Shown here: positions 1 to 14,500 of the stretch, piece after piece | Position numbering within the stretch: position 1 is the stretch's first letter | How the letters are laid out: every line of letters begins with the position of its first letter | From: Hemicentrotus pulcherrimus | Lineage: Eukaryota; Echinodermata; Echinoidea; Camarodonta; Strongylocentrotidae | Length of the DNA: 64,000 nt | Assembly (NCBI GenBank): GCA_003118195.1 | Contig: BEXV01000024.1 | Location: forward strand, 399,173 to 463,172 | Direction of reading: 5' to 3' | Translations under genes and position numbers: made by a program | Notes under the pieces: generated by a model | What the model was told of the DNA's origin: nothing | What the model saw: the letters and a program-made list of their open reading frames with translations, nothing else | The model's database searches: none

Positions 1-950
1 TTAATATAGTCAAACATGAAAAGAAGTTGTAGACATCAAAATATTTCTTAAAAGACAAAGAATTAAATGTATTATCTATTTATTTTTCATGATTGACCAA
101 ATACAAGGTTAAAATTACACAATTACAAGTGGAATAAAGTTGCAAACTGCTGTTCAAAGAAGAATTGGAAAATCAAACAAGCATCTTGACATACATACAT
201 ACATTTTAAAATTGGAAAAAAAAAGAATAGGAAAAAAGACACATGTTTGTATGTCTTATGTAATGAAACCACTCTTATTATTATAATTGACAGTATTTTC
301 ATTATTACTGACAGTATTTTTATTATTATTCATCCTTTGTTAAGCCCTCTACACTCAGTCTCTCTCTTTTCTTCAACCGTCTGTCCTGTTCTTTAATTTC
401 CTCATTTTTTTTTCTATTTTTTTTCTACCATTTACCTTTTCCTTTCTCTGCTCTATGACTTTTACCTTTGCTTGTTCTTCTTTCTTTTCCTTCGGACGGA
501 AAATTAATCTATTGGATCATACTAATCATGTTGATTATGATTCGCATTTACCATGCCAAGTTGCGTATCATTCTTTTATTCCTCATACAGTGCAATATAT
601 GGGTACATGTTTCAAGTTGATTTATTTCCACTTTATCAAAAATAACATTATAACTAAACGTAGAACATAGAAACATAATTTACATCATAGTAATATTTAT
701 GACAAAAGATGTAATCATAAATGATAAATACATTGAAAAAGCTGAAAAAAGTGGGGGATCTACTAAAAAACAAAGTTTGTAATATGTAGGTCCCAATTAA
801 TAGTTGTGTATAAATTACGATATCTGAATAAACATAAGGTATTCAAAAAGTATATGATTATACAAGGCTTATCTTCAAGTGACATATTTTACTAAACATA
901 GCATTAACAATTGTGAAATAAGGGAAAAGTTCAGTATTGCTACGTATTGT
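1..950 (+). other. DOCK intron, no feature recognised
   Basis: AT-rich, with pyrimidine-rich sequence at 350-480. No exon with good splice sites was recognised. Confidence 0.5.
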
Positions 951-1752
951 TATGCCTCCGCTACAAAGTAGCCGGAGGCATTATGTTTTTGGGTTGTACG
1001 TCCGTCCGTACGTCCCGTTCTTGTGATCACGTTATTTCAAAAACCGATTGATGGATTACCGCCATGCTTGAATCATACATGTGTCTTGCAGAGCTAATGA
1101 AGTGATTAGATATTGGGGTCACAAGGTCAAAGGTCACAGCGCTCATTATGTACGCAAAAATAGCTTGTGATCGTGTTATCTCAAGAACCGATTGCTGGAT
1201 TCCTGCTAAACTTACATTTTGTATGTATCTTACAGAGCCAATGAACTGAATAGTTTTTGGGTTCACAAGGTCAAAGGTCAAAGGCCACAGGGCTCACTAT
1301 GTATGTAAAAATAGTTTGTGATCGCGTTATCTCAAGAACTGATAGATGGATTACCGCCAAACTCAGGTCATGTATGTATCTTGCATAGCCAATGAGCTGA
1401 TTAGACTTTGGGGTCACGAGGTTGAAGGTCAGAGGGCACAGGGCTCATTATGTATGCACAAATAGCTTGTGATCGCATTATCATAAGAACCAAAGTACAG
1501 ATTACCATCAAACTCAAGACATGTATGTACCTTGCAAAGCCAATGGACTGATTACATTTTAGGGGCATGAGGTCAAAGATAAAAGGGTCAAACATGTATA
1601 TGAAAAATAGCTTGTAATCACAATATTCTGAAAACCTGTTAATTGATTACAATTTAACTTGAATTTGAAAAATTGCTTCTGGCTTGGTTTGTGAAATTGC
1701 TCTCTGGCGAAGGCATCATTTTTTACTTCATGCAGTCGAAGTTCCATCTAGC
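951..1752 (+). repeat. GGAGGC-bounded element with five ~147-bp tandem units, copy 1
   Basis: It opens with a hairpin at 952-981 (ATGCCTCCG...CGGAGGCAT around CTAC-AAA-GTAG) and ends near CGAAGGCATC. Units begin at 1020, 1164, 1315, 1466 and 1611 with 'CTTGTGATCRCGTTAT', and each contains a 'GGTCA' cluster. A second copy is at 12934-13590. Similar short-unit repeats occur widely in marine invertebrates (general knowledge; name not assigned). It is intronic. Confidence 0.85.
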
Positions 1753-1854
1753 TTTGTTTTTGTTTACTTGTAAAAAATGTGTACAATTCAGCCGAGGCTG
1801 CGAGTCCAGATTTTGAATAAACATACCATTCAATACTGATTATTCTTTCTCCAG

Positions 1855-2048
1855 ACCCGTTGCATTACCTGCCTGATGGAGATGTTACGTCTGATGAAGG
1901 AGCAGCACTATGTCCAGCTAACAGACTGCTTCCCAAGCTCACATTACAGACAAGAGTTCCTCAGTGGTATACTTATGCTCTTTGCCGAGTGTGTGACCAA
2001 GGATATCTACTCCAAGGACTGGGCAGCTATGAGGATGGTCGTCAACAG
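1855..2048 (+). CDS. DOCK: DOCK exon (central helical region), first in window
   Basis: Acceptor CTCCAG, donor AG|GTATT, phase 0 in and 2 out. It encodes segments such as MLRLMKEQHYVQ and KDWAAMRMVVNR, which resemble the helical stretch before DHR-2 in DOCK proteins. An overlapping reading frame at 1860-2063 has no family match. Confidence 0.85.
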
Positions 2049-5000
2049 GTATTGTTTAATTGATTGACCTCTAACCTCTGACCTTTTCCTGTACTTATGG
2101 TTGATATATATGTATATACCTATATATATCTTGAGAACTGATAATCCAGATTGATGGTGTGCAGGTAACCCTATTAGCTCATATACAAGAGGTAAATATA
2201 CATTTAGATTCATTTTTTTCTGTAGCATTCTCTACAATGAAGGTTGTGAATAGAGGTGTCGTGGTCGAGTGGATACGTCGCCGGACTGGCGATCACAAGG
2301 TCCGCAATTAGAGTCTCACCGCAACACAAATGTCCTTTGGCAAGACATTGATCTACATTTGCCACACTCCACCCAGGTGAAGTAAATGGGGACCTGGTAG
2401 GAATTTATAATTTGAAACACAGCGCGCATAACAGCTGCACTGCTAAAGCCAGGGTAATTATGCTGCATTATTGTAGAGCGCTTAGAGACTTCTGATAAAG
2501 TAAGTGTTAGGCTCTATATAAGCAAATATAATTATTATTATTAAGAGCTCCCTTACATGTATGTGATATGCTGAAATTGAATTTATGTATTACTCTCTTT
2601 GCAGGTGTAATTTTTACATAACTTATAAAATGTTGACTTTACAAGTACCTTAACTAAAAATATCTACTCTTTATGATGGTAAAAGGTTGTTTGCCAGCAG
2701 GTACATTACTTTTTAGCTATTATCCTTGAAACTTTCCCTTTATACATACATATCAAGAACACAACAGTCGTAGAAATTGACAACTGATTAATCCACAGAC
2801 CTTCAAACCTAAAAAAAGAGGAGGATCATCTGTTGGCAGTCATCCATGAGGATAGATAGATGTGGCATGAAGTGGCTTGGTTCCTCTAATGTTGTTGTAT
2901 GATTCATTTTGACAGGGTCATTCTTACTGCAATCAAGAGGTTCTGTTCAGATCTCAACCAGGAGGACATGATCAAGGTAAGTAGGTTGATTTGGATTAAG
3001 AATAAGCCAGTCTGCACTACTTGTAGCCCCTTTTGCCCTCTATATAGCCAACAATGCCTAAGTGGTGACCGTTCATGGTCCCCCATGGTCCCATTTTTCG
3101 CATGTTAATTGAGAGCTGATTTGATGAGATAACCACCTGCCAATGACTAGCAGGGAGGTCTAATCCCTCCTGGCCAAATTAGTGCAGACAGGCTTTAAAG
3201 GAAATAGTTCCTGTGAAAAAGTGAGTTCAGAACACCCCATGAGACTTTAATATATTAAATAGGACAGATTCTCTACCGTATTGAATCAGTCTATTATGAT
3301 CAAAAAACATTTGAACGTGCAGCCTGCGAGCTAAAAAATATTTAATTTACAAAAAATCCAATGTACAGAATATATACAAATCAAGATGAAAATCAAGAAT
3401 GACCAGTTATCAATCCTTACTTTGAAATAAAACTAATAGAGTACATCAATCATTCAAAGTTTTACTGGATAAACATGAAAAATAATTTCTTTGTAAAGAA
3501 ATATTCAGAAAAGTACAAAATGGGCCATTCATTGAAGAAAAAGAATTAATTCCACCTCCGGTTGTATAATAATATGTTTTCTGCAATCTTTTTTGTAGAC
3601 ATAACTTTAACATAATACATTTATATATAATTGTTGATATACTATTAAAGAAGTTATAAGAATTCAAAATCTTCTTACAGTGTCCTGTAAACTCAAGCCT
3701 CAATATTTTTAATGACAGCCCCTTCTCCTTTACAAATAACTTTTCAGAATATATATATTACAAAGAGTGATATAATGAAGATTTTTCTATTTGACATGCC
3801 CAGTATTTTTGTTGTTTTGTTGTATAGATGAGATCACGGTACTTTGAGTTAGCAGTATTCTTCATCATCCAACCAGTGCTTCAGTTAGAGAGCTTCACGT
3901 CGGCCAAACAAGAGCGACTGAAGAAGATGTTTGGGGACATGAGGATTGCGATGACCACCGAGCTGATCGAGAAGTGGAACAGCCTAGGTATTTCACCCTT
4001 TTGGATGATAGTGAATAGAATAATATTTTATCAGTATATTTAGGAATGATAACTACCCAATTTAAATAAGAAAAACATTTTTTTTCAAAAAGATTTTTAC
4101 AAGATTTTTTTATTCTCAAGTTTTTACTGATTTTGCATAGATTTTTACTGATTTTTTGGCCGGTGGTTGAGAAGAAAAAATTATCTTTGTTTTATTTTTA
4201 GAGTTCACTATCACATCTGGTATATTGGAAAAAGACTAGTTTGACAATATTGTTGTACGATTAGATTTTACTAATTTTCTTGAAAATGGAAAAGGTTGAG
4301 TTTTGTTAAAAAAGTTATATTTCATTTCATTTCACCAATAAAGAGAAATTTTATCCAGTTTGAGTCGTATATTCAGCGCAAAGTATATGAAGGAATACCT
4401 ATATTCAATCTTGACGGGGTTGTCTGATGCATAGCTGTTCTAGTACATGTATGACTTTGCTCGTCTTCAGTATTCTTTTAAAATCTTTCCCCTGATATAG
4501 GTCATAACAAGAGTCAGTTCAGTCATTTGACCCGGAATTTCTTAGAGGTCACGATGATACCCCATGATGCCATACGTAAGGCTAGTCTGCCGCTCATCTT
4601 TGATATCATGTGCTCTGAGATGAAGGAGAAGTCATCTTTCATCAAGGTCAGTCCACCATATCCAATATTGTGTTTGTATTTATCTTAGGTTAAGGTCAGA
4701 AACATCTTGCTATTATTTTTGCAGTGCATGAACATCGTTTTCTGGGAAAGGGATATCAAGTTCAGAGTGTTCTTAAATGCTAATTAGACTACTTTGTTGA
4801 TACTTCTTGTGTATATGTGATTACATTGTACAGCTAAAACAAGATAACCTATATTGTAAATTGTTTCATAGGATGTTCATCTTCTGTCAAATGAGTGCAT
4901 TGCATGGCTTTTTAACTTTGATTTGTCACTTCAGATGCGAAACGTCATAAAAAGTCTCCAGTGGATCTTGTAGAAAAGTTTTCTTGCGATTCTTATTACA

Positions 5001-8000
5001 ATTATTATTTTTAGTTTGAAGATGGTGTAGTAAAATGAAGTCTCTTTGAATTTGATTTGAATTTTAGCTTGAGGATGATCTGATTGACAAGCTAGATCAC
5101 ATGGTTTGTGTGCAGAACAACGGTGATGAACAATACACAGTGCTCTTCAATAACACGTAAGCTCCAATAGTCATTAAGAATCAGTAGCCAGTAGCCGTTA
5201 GAATCTATAATTATATGACCCGTATTATAATGGTTTAAAAAAATACAAGTTGATCACTCCAGTATTCTGGAAGTACTCAGAATATTAATGCTGAAATTAT
5301 GTATTGGCAAAGTATTTGAATGATGATTAAGAAAGATTTTAAATAATGTAATTCCAAATCTGCACATCATATGTACTCCTTAATTTCCTTTTGAAGATAC
5401 ATTATTGGTTTATATGTTGAAAGGGGTAAAAAAAAANNNNNNNNNNNNNNNNNNNNNNNNNNNNNNNNNNNNNNNNNNNNNNNNNNNNNNNNNNNNNNNN
5501 NNNNNNNNNNNNNNNNNNNNNNNNNNNNNNNNNNNNNNNNNNNNNNNNNNNNNNNNNNNNNNNNNNNNNNNNNNNNNNNNNNNNNNNNNNNNNNTAGTTT
5601 TTAATGATTTTTTTCTCGTTACGATCACGTCTTTGTTTGGGTTCGTTTGGGCATGCATTACAGCTAAACGAGGTGCACTGCGCATTTTTCCGAGACTAGT
5701 CTGAATTTGCCTTGCAACAGCTATCCGTATCGAAACTTCTTGTGATTATCAAGTAATTTTCAGCTTTTAAAAGAAGCATGCGGTGTTCAAAATCAAAGAA
5801 AAAAAATATATATTGTCTTTTTTAAATTATTCGATCGGTATGTTGTAAAGAAGTACTTTTTAGAAAGCAGTTTCATTATTCAAACATTAATGTTTCTTTC
5901 GACCTGATTTATTAATCCTGCCGATCGAGAGAGACCCGGCTAGTATACAGTAGCTAGCTAGCAGCTGGCAACAACAACCCCATGGGGCGAACTGCTCGAT
6001 CTGCAACCCATATTTATATCAGCAGTTCGGATCGATTCAGGATGAGCTAGGATATGATTAGTAACAATTAAATACTTAAGTTTTAAGGTGGATTGATTTT
6101 AGTGGTGTGCAAAACCGCAATTTCTTACATATTTCATTATTTTTTTCGGAACGTCAATTCTCAAAAAATGAAACCGGGACCCGACGGCAACGGTCGGGTC
6201 CCGGTGTGATCGACCGTACCGACTCAGGCCTAATTTCAATCCTCATTTCTCTTTAGCTCTCAGGAAAATTTTAAGTATTATTCTTTAATACCAAAAAGTA
6301 CAAATGAACTTGTGTTCAAGAATTATTTCAAACACAATATTCCAATGTCAAATATTGACAGTACTGCACTGCTACAAGATGGAGGGTACTTGCACTGATT
6401 TGACAAATTTGTCCCACTTATTGCAAGTCTTCTTGGTAGTGAGGAACTCCTGCTTCCCTTAACCACCGCTGTCTCTAATTAATCTACGTAACTATTGCAG
6501 TTGCAAAATAGGTTACTCTTGTCTCTGGACGTTTCCCTGAAAAGTTGTTGAAAATTATACGGAGACGGTAGTCAGTTTCCGTGTGTAGTGGGTCATAATT
6601 TGTTAACACCAGGCTTGGTGGAAATACCATTAATGGGTGTTCAAGTTTTGCACACAGCAAATCTGTGGTCCAATCAAGAACCTAGTCTCTAGGAGAGTCT
6701 TCGTAAGAGGAAAATATAAGATAGTGACTTTTCCATATTGGGCTATTGGTAAAAATTGTAGAGTATTACATGAGGCATGTTGGTCATAAAACTGATGGCT
6801 ATTCCTAGTTATTGGGTACTCACCCCTAGTGAATTCCCCATGAGAGCCCACTACTATGGTTGGGAAATAACTATGTGGCACACTGCAACTTGATTTCAAG
6901 ATGTTTCATGCTCCTGTTTAATAATCTTTCCTGATCAGAACTTCTACAAGGACGATGAGAGACGGAAGGACATCTACATGAGATACATCTATCATCTCCA
7001 TGACCTCCACCTACATGCGGGAGATTACACGGAAGCAGCTCACACGCTCCTCATGCTGGCCAGGACGCTGGACTGGACAGACAACGTACTACCCTCGGAC
7101 AAGAAACATGAACAGCAGACTGAAGCAGAACGTAAGACCAAGCTCTATGGTGAAATCATCGAGCTCGTCAAGAAAGGCCAGGTGAGAAATGAGTTGTAGA
7201 TCTGTAGATTGATGCATAAAGATGATAACTTTCACAATGAAGGGCTACACATGTAGCTAGCAATCGTGATGACGATGATGTACAGTTGTATGTTGCTCTC
7301 AATTCTCTTCTCATGGACACAAATAAATTATCATAACGGTGGGCCCTGTATTATAAAGAGTTGCAATTGATCCAAAACAATGGCAAGTCCTCCAATCAAT
7401 CACAAGTTAGCAGTCTCCTATCTCCTACATATATAGTTTTGTTAGATATCAATCGCACATAAGTTGCGGTTCATATCAGCTATTTTGAAGACGGTTCCTG
7501 GTAATCAGGTAAACACATATGCACTGTGTAGATCCACCAAGGTAAAAAGCATGGTATTTTTTGTGCATTTATAACCTTTATATTCATGTAAGTATGTTAT
7601 GTATGTATGTATTTATGCATTTTTCAGTTCTTGATTTTGTAAACACTGAGTTGTATTACTATATAAGATTTTCAATTCCATGTATTGTATATTAATCTCA
7701 GGTTTGGGAGTATGGCATTCCTCTATGTAAGGAGTTGGCTATTCAGTACGAGTCCAAGCAGTTTGACTACAAGAATCTCAGCGTGCAACTGGTAAGTCTT
7801 ACTAATCCTCAAAATTTCTAGTCATTTATACAAGTGAAATTTATGTTTTGTCAATTTGTTTCAAGAATTGTTTGTGTCGTTGATATTCTGGGCTCGGCAA
7901 AGTTCCCATTTTTGAAATATTTATTGATCCTTGTTCAGTAAATAGAGGCGTTTTTATAGTGATGACTTAAGAGTGTAATACGCTTTGTATTTTTGTATCT

Positions 8001-11000
8001 TACAACACAGACCTACACGTTAGTGGATAGGAATATGTTGCGCACAGTTGCTATTTCATTTACAATTTTAAAAACAACGGACAGCATTTCTTAGCAGTGA
8101 TTTACAGCATCACATCCGAACAAGCCTTTTTCTGTGACTCCTTCCTGATCACAAACGATAAATTACTGGCTCCTTCCTGTTATGATGTTTTTCTGAAATG
8201 ATGAAAGGTTTTAACTGTAGCCTTGCAAAAATAATGATGGAGGGACAGGGCAGTTACAGAGATATAAATCTATGCAGACTGGCTTCCGTCAAGAACAATC
8301 TTTTTCTAATTGTTCTAAAAATGAACCTTGAGGAGGAGGTGTGGGGCAATCGGATCGTCGTCTGACTGTCCTGGATGATCTTTATATTGCGTGTGCATGG
8401 GTTTGAGTCCTGTGCTGAGCAGACAATGATGAAGAAAAAAAAATGATTGCCTCTGCATTATGTGTAAGAGCACCTCTTCCCTGTGTTCTCGATGCCGGCT
8501 CAGGTTCAGGGGAAAACAATCCGTTCCTCAGACAAGAACGTTAATTGGAGGCCCCAGGTGTAGGAGAGTCGCGCCCCCTGCCCGTCAATACGCTACACTT
8601 CTCGCAAAGGGGAGGGTGTAAGCCCCGTGTTAAGTGTGCCTGCATACACAATTACAGATCTTTATGACAGACTGCATAGCCCTTTGAAGATTAACAGAAG
8701 AAGGAAGAAGGATCATATACATGTACTTCAACATCTTCAAGAAATTAGATATACAGGGGGGTGTTTCACAAATACTAAGATCGACTTAAGTTGGACTTGA
8801 AGTATGGCAGGTCATTGATGCCACTGGTTGCTCTTATTATTGGTCTCTCAAGGGACGTCAAAAATCTACAGATTTTACATTTTTGATAGTTCATTGTTGA
8901 AGAATAAAAGTTACTTACATTGTAAACTTAAGTTATTCAAGACTTGGACTTATACTACGGTATGCTGTTTATGCCCTTAGAAAGTCTTGAACCATATAAT
9001 TAGAGGAAAAAAAACCTTATAATTTATGATCTTTAAATAATATTTTTTTTCTTTCAATAATATACTATGAAAAAATGTACATTCTGTAGATTTGTGACCT
9101 CGATGTGTACCTCCCTTGAGAAACCACTGCCAGGAATGGGTAGAGGAATTAGTGGCATGAACGGCCTGCCATAGTTCAAGTCCAACTTTAGTCTTTAGTC
9201 TTAGTCTTTGTGAAACACTCCCCTGGTCAGGTAGATAGGCTCATGTGTATGTTGCATCATGAAGAGTACCTAATATGTTACCATTTTTAATACACTTCCT
9301 AGGTCACACAAGCTCAGTTCTTTGAGAACATCAGGAACCAACCAAGACAGCCACCGACCTTCTTTAGGATAAAGTTCTACGGTGTTTTCCCCATCCTCAG
9401 AAAAGTAAGTATTCATCATGAAACATTATTCTTCTAAAACTTCAATTTTTGTTTTTTGGTGAAATTAATTTATTGATGAACATATGTTTTTGAACAAATC
9501 GAACAATCATATACAATCAATTGAAATAACATCATATACAATCAATTGAAATAACATCATATACAATCAATTGAAATAACATCATAGCAACCCTTACACA
9601 ATTCAAATAAAACATGTTTAATTTTCTTGAATTACAGTGCTTTAAAAAATGGATACTGTTTTAAAATACTATTTGATCTTTAAACAGCTATAGATTAATC
9701 TTTTGAAGATACAAAGAACAGAGACTCTGGGAAACCAAAATTTGTGATTTTTCCACTTGCATAAATGTAAGATACATGTAAACTGCATATTTTGCATATC
9801 TGATAAGAGAATTTGAAATTTTTCACTTTTGTTTTTGAATTCATAACCTTTAGTTTTAAAAAAAATTGTTGAAAGAAAATTTGACATTGTAAGGTTTTTG
9901 AACTTTGTCTCCAAATCTTAACCAAAACAATCTTATGTGTTTGTATTTTACGAACAAATGAAGATTGTCATGTATTAAACTCATCATCATATGACAATGA
10001 GGGATTGTTACATAATTTCCATTTGAATAACTTAAATTTATTTTGTAGTAAATTGTGTAACAGCTGAAAATTAAATTCTGTTATTCTGGTTTCTTTCATA
10101 GCTTGTAAATTAAATTACTATATGACTGTCCAGTCAATTTGTTTTGTACTATTTAATATTTCTTCCCATTTATCTTCAATTTTAGGTCTAACAAATGAAT
10201 TAATAGAAATCGTAAAGTAAAAAAACTTTGATTTTTGTTTAGTTTGAACTTTTGTTGAACATTTTTCATAACAACTTTATTTTTCACTGCTTTGTATCAT
10301 TTACCTGTCTGATCATATTTTTTCCATACATTGGGCATTGTATTGACTATGATGTTACGTTCTTGAAACAAAGAAGCATGTTTTTTCTCAAATATTTGTT
10401 CAATTTCTTTTAAAGACATAAATCTACAGTCTTTTACAATATCATAAATTTTCACAAGGCCTAAATTACATCAAACCATTTTTTGATGAATAATGCTTTT
10501 TGGTTATGATCTCTTATATTTTATATTTTAGTTGAACCATGTGTCGTAACTTTAAACATCAATAAATTGTAAATCAATTGCTGTATTACTTTCAACTGTC
10601 TCTTTAAAGTCAAACCAAGAATATATCATCTTCTTGTGATATTGTGGCATTTTTATTTTCTCTAACCAAAACATCATATCATCTTTTGTACATTTACTAT
10701 TCAACACATATTGTAAATTGCCTACTTTTTTTAAAGACACCATCAATTATCCTTTTCCACTTTGAGTTTTCATGGGAGAAGTAGACAGTGCAATATTCAC
10801 TTTAATGTAAAGCTTTGTATTAAACAGAGTATTCAAATCAACCATTTTCAATCCTCCATACTCATATCTCATACAAACCACTCTTTCTAAAAACTTCAAT
10901 TAATAATTGCATATTATGTCTACCGGTAATTGTAAACTTGTTTAAGAGCAGCTGATTCATATTTCTGTACTACCGGTATGGAAGAAATCAAGACAACTTT

Positions 11001-11469
11001 TAAAGTTAACTCTTCCTATGGAAGAAAATTGAGTTTGTTACATTTATTTACCATTTTAGTGCATGCCATAATTTAATTACTCTTGCATTGTTTGGACACA
11101 TATTTCAAGTTATGACTAGTTTATAATCGATAGAATGTATTATTTATTCTAATTTTCTTTCATAAATGAGTGCTCGTCAGTACATGTCTACATCTTTATC
11201 ATTTTGTACAGCACCGTGAGTACATCTACAGAGGTCAGCCGTTTGATCAACCTCAGATAGTGATCCAGAGATTCCAGGCAGACTTCCCCACAGCCAGGCC
11301 ATGGACTGGCAAAGCACCTCCTACAGAAGAAGATCTTCTCTTATATGATCAATGTATCCTTACATAGACAGCTGAATGTTAAGAGTATCAAGTCTTAAAC
11401 ACATCATCCCAAATTTTAAGCCTGTATGCCTGCAGCAGGTGAATTTAAAAAATAATGAGAATGGGGATG

Positions 11470-11501
<32 letters not shown>

Positions 11502-14500
11502 GATGGGAATAAAATTAAAAATATGTTGATGTAAATATGCCTGACACAGAAAAATTATAGTATACAGGAGTTATGAAATAAAGTGATGGATGTTTATTGA
11601 AATCTGGGAATAATATTGAATATTCAATCTGCACTGGGAAAAGATCAAACCAATGTACTCTGACAGAAATGCTTTCTTTGTATATTGTATGGGGTTTTAA
11701 TGATTTTAATGAGTCTGGGAGTGCAATCCATTGATCTGGACTATCATGTGTTATAGATTTATGCAGGATCAAAAATAATATTCAGGGAATAATCCAGGAA
11801 GAACTACAATTCTAAGCCTTATCCAGATTATGCCCACATTGTACATGCATTATGCACAGAAGGTCAGTTATATTTATATGTTACTTTGTTGAATGATTGC
11901 AGTCAGAATGCATGATGTTACCAAAGTCATTCACACTGTTAAGACCAAAAGATCTTTTTTTTTTAAAGTCCTGTATATGTAACAGAGCATAAGATTTGAG
12001 TGTGTTTGATAGACCTTAACATACCATGCTACAGACATTGAGGTGAGACACGTGATTTGTGTTCCTCCCCAGCACCCTCACCTTCAGGGCAATGTTCCTC
12101 CAAACATCCGCCACTTTGCAGAGAACTATGACATCAGCGTGTTCAGCTTTGACAGACCGTTCCATAGAGGAGAGAGGGATAAGACACAGGATTTCAAGGT
12201 ACTAATCACTTTATCTTTAATATATAGACTGTCAATTCATTTGATAGCTCTGCTTTTGAGGATGATGAATTTACAGTAAAATTAGTTGTTTGTTTTCTCA
12301 ACTGACTTTCAGCTTTTCAGTCGAAGAAATGATTGGTTTTATTTGTTCCAGATTTTACAAAAAATATAGACATACCGTAATTAACCGTGTATAAACCGCA
12401 CCTTTTTGCCGCCGAAAAATTTCAAAGTCGGGGGTGCGGTTTATACACGGTACACCCCCCCCCCCCCCAAAAAAAAAAAAAGTAAGTCAAAACCAGCACG
12501 AATTTGCACATATGGGACTAGAAACGGTACAATAACTATACCACTATGGTACAGGACGTTTCCCACACATTTTACCGACAATTTTACAATTTTATCTTGC
12601 ATTGTTCACATGAAGACGAAAATAATCTTCCAAAAACGACATCTGCCGATAGATCTTGATCTAAGTTCGTGCCAATGCATTGCAAAGATTAAAGAAGGGG
12701 CCGTTTAACGGATCTGCCGCGAAGCATCCAGCACGGGAAGTCGCCATTTTCAGGAGAATTGATGGAATTTTTGTTTTGTTTATTTGTAGACCCTATGGGT
12801 GGAAAGAACGTTCATGACTACAGGCTCACCACTACCTGGTTTGTTGAGCTGGTCTGAGATCGTCAAGACCGTGGTGGTAAGTAGTATTCCTGGTTAGTTT
12901 TCTAAGTTCTCAACAGAAAAAGTGACGTCTTTTTATGCTTCCGCTATAAAGTAGCCGGAGGCATTATGTTTTCTGGTTGTCCGTCCATCCGTACGTCTGT
13001 ATGTCCCGTTCTTGTGATGGAGTTATCTCAAGAACCGATTGATGGTTTACCGCCAAACTTACGTGATGTATATATTTGGCAGAGCCAATGAACTGATTAG
13101 ATTTTTGGGTCATGAGGTGAAAGGCCAAAGGTCACAGAGCTTATTATTGAATAACTTGTGATTGCGTTATTTTAAGAACCGATTGATGGATTACCGTCAA
13201 ACATGGGTCATACATGTATCTTGCAGAGCCGATGAACTGATTAGATTCTGGGGGTCATGAGGTCAAAGGTCATGGGGCTTATAATGTATGCAAAAATAGC
13301 TTGTGAATGCATTGTCAATACTGACGGATGGATTACTATCAAACTCGGGACATATATGTATCTTGCAGAGCCAATGAACTAATTACAATTTAGGGTCATG
13401 AGGCCAAAGTTCACAGTGTCATACATGTACATGTACCAGTATATGAACAATAGCTTGTGATCACGATATTCTGAGAACCTGTTAATGGAATACAACCAAC
13501 CTTGAATTTTGTTAATTGCTTCTGTTTTGGTTTGTAAAATCGCTCAATGGAGGAGGCATCATTTTAAACTGCGTGCAGTAGAACATCTAGTTTCTTTATT
13601 AAATATGTAAAGATCTGAATAAAGTATTGTCAGAAGTCAACTTTTTCTAGACCAAGCTGCGCATTCATGTGTATTCTTTATTTTACATGCAATACATGTT
13701 GTGGTCTAGTGAATAAGGCACTGGACTTGTGGATCAAAAAGTAAGGATTTCAACCCCCCATCCTGGCACTATAAATATCCTTTGGCAAGTCATTAAATTA
13801 CAATTGCCACTCTCCACCCAAGTGTAAATGGGTACCTGATAAGCTCAGGTGCTAGGGTAATGATGTCTTTTTACCATGAGCATCACAGCATGATGGATAT
13901 GAGCGATATAAAAAGCCATTATAATCATTACATTATTCTTCAGAAGAAAATAAAAATCTTTGAGGCGTATGGAGATCCTCTGTGTTTACTTTGTAATTGT
14001 TGCAGTATTTAGTCCTGTTTAAAACTTATTACTTGCTGTAATTTCCTATAAATTCCATTAAACAAAGAAACAATTCAAATTTAGATAATTTGAAAACGAT
14101 GAATACAACCATCACAGACTGCACGTTACGAATTGAATGAGAATGGTTGATGTGTTTTGATTCTGTAGGAGGAGATCCGACCAATTGCTAATGCAGTCAA
14201 CGTGATGAGAGAGAAGAACACATCAATGCAAGTACAGATCCAAGGACACAGGGCCCATAGAAACTCCAACATCAACCCTCTTAGTATGGTGCTACAAGGA
14301 ACTATTGAGGCAGCAGTACAGGGAGGCATCAAAGTATACCAAGATGTAAGTCCTTAACATCAGTCCACCTGTTTATTTGCCCATGCATTAACCCTTACTG
14401 TACTGCTGGGAGGCCTCCCCCCTCGACATTTTCGGAGATTGCGTCCAACTGCTTCGAATTTTGAATTGTCATTTCATGACTTTTTCCCCTCAAGTCTTAC

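Noticed and set aside
5405..5704. ORFs reading through the N gap on both strands
   Set aside because: Most residues are unknown; coding status cannot be judged.
9506..9580. CRISPR-like array
   Set aside because: 25-bp units are directly adjacent with no spacers, in an animal intron.
12406..12708. 100-codon ORF with PPPPKKKK
   Set aside because: Begins in the transposon-like hairpin and its C/A runs; lies in an intron; no recognised domain.
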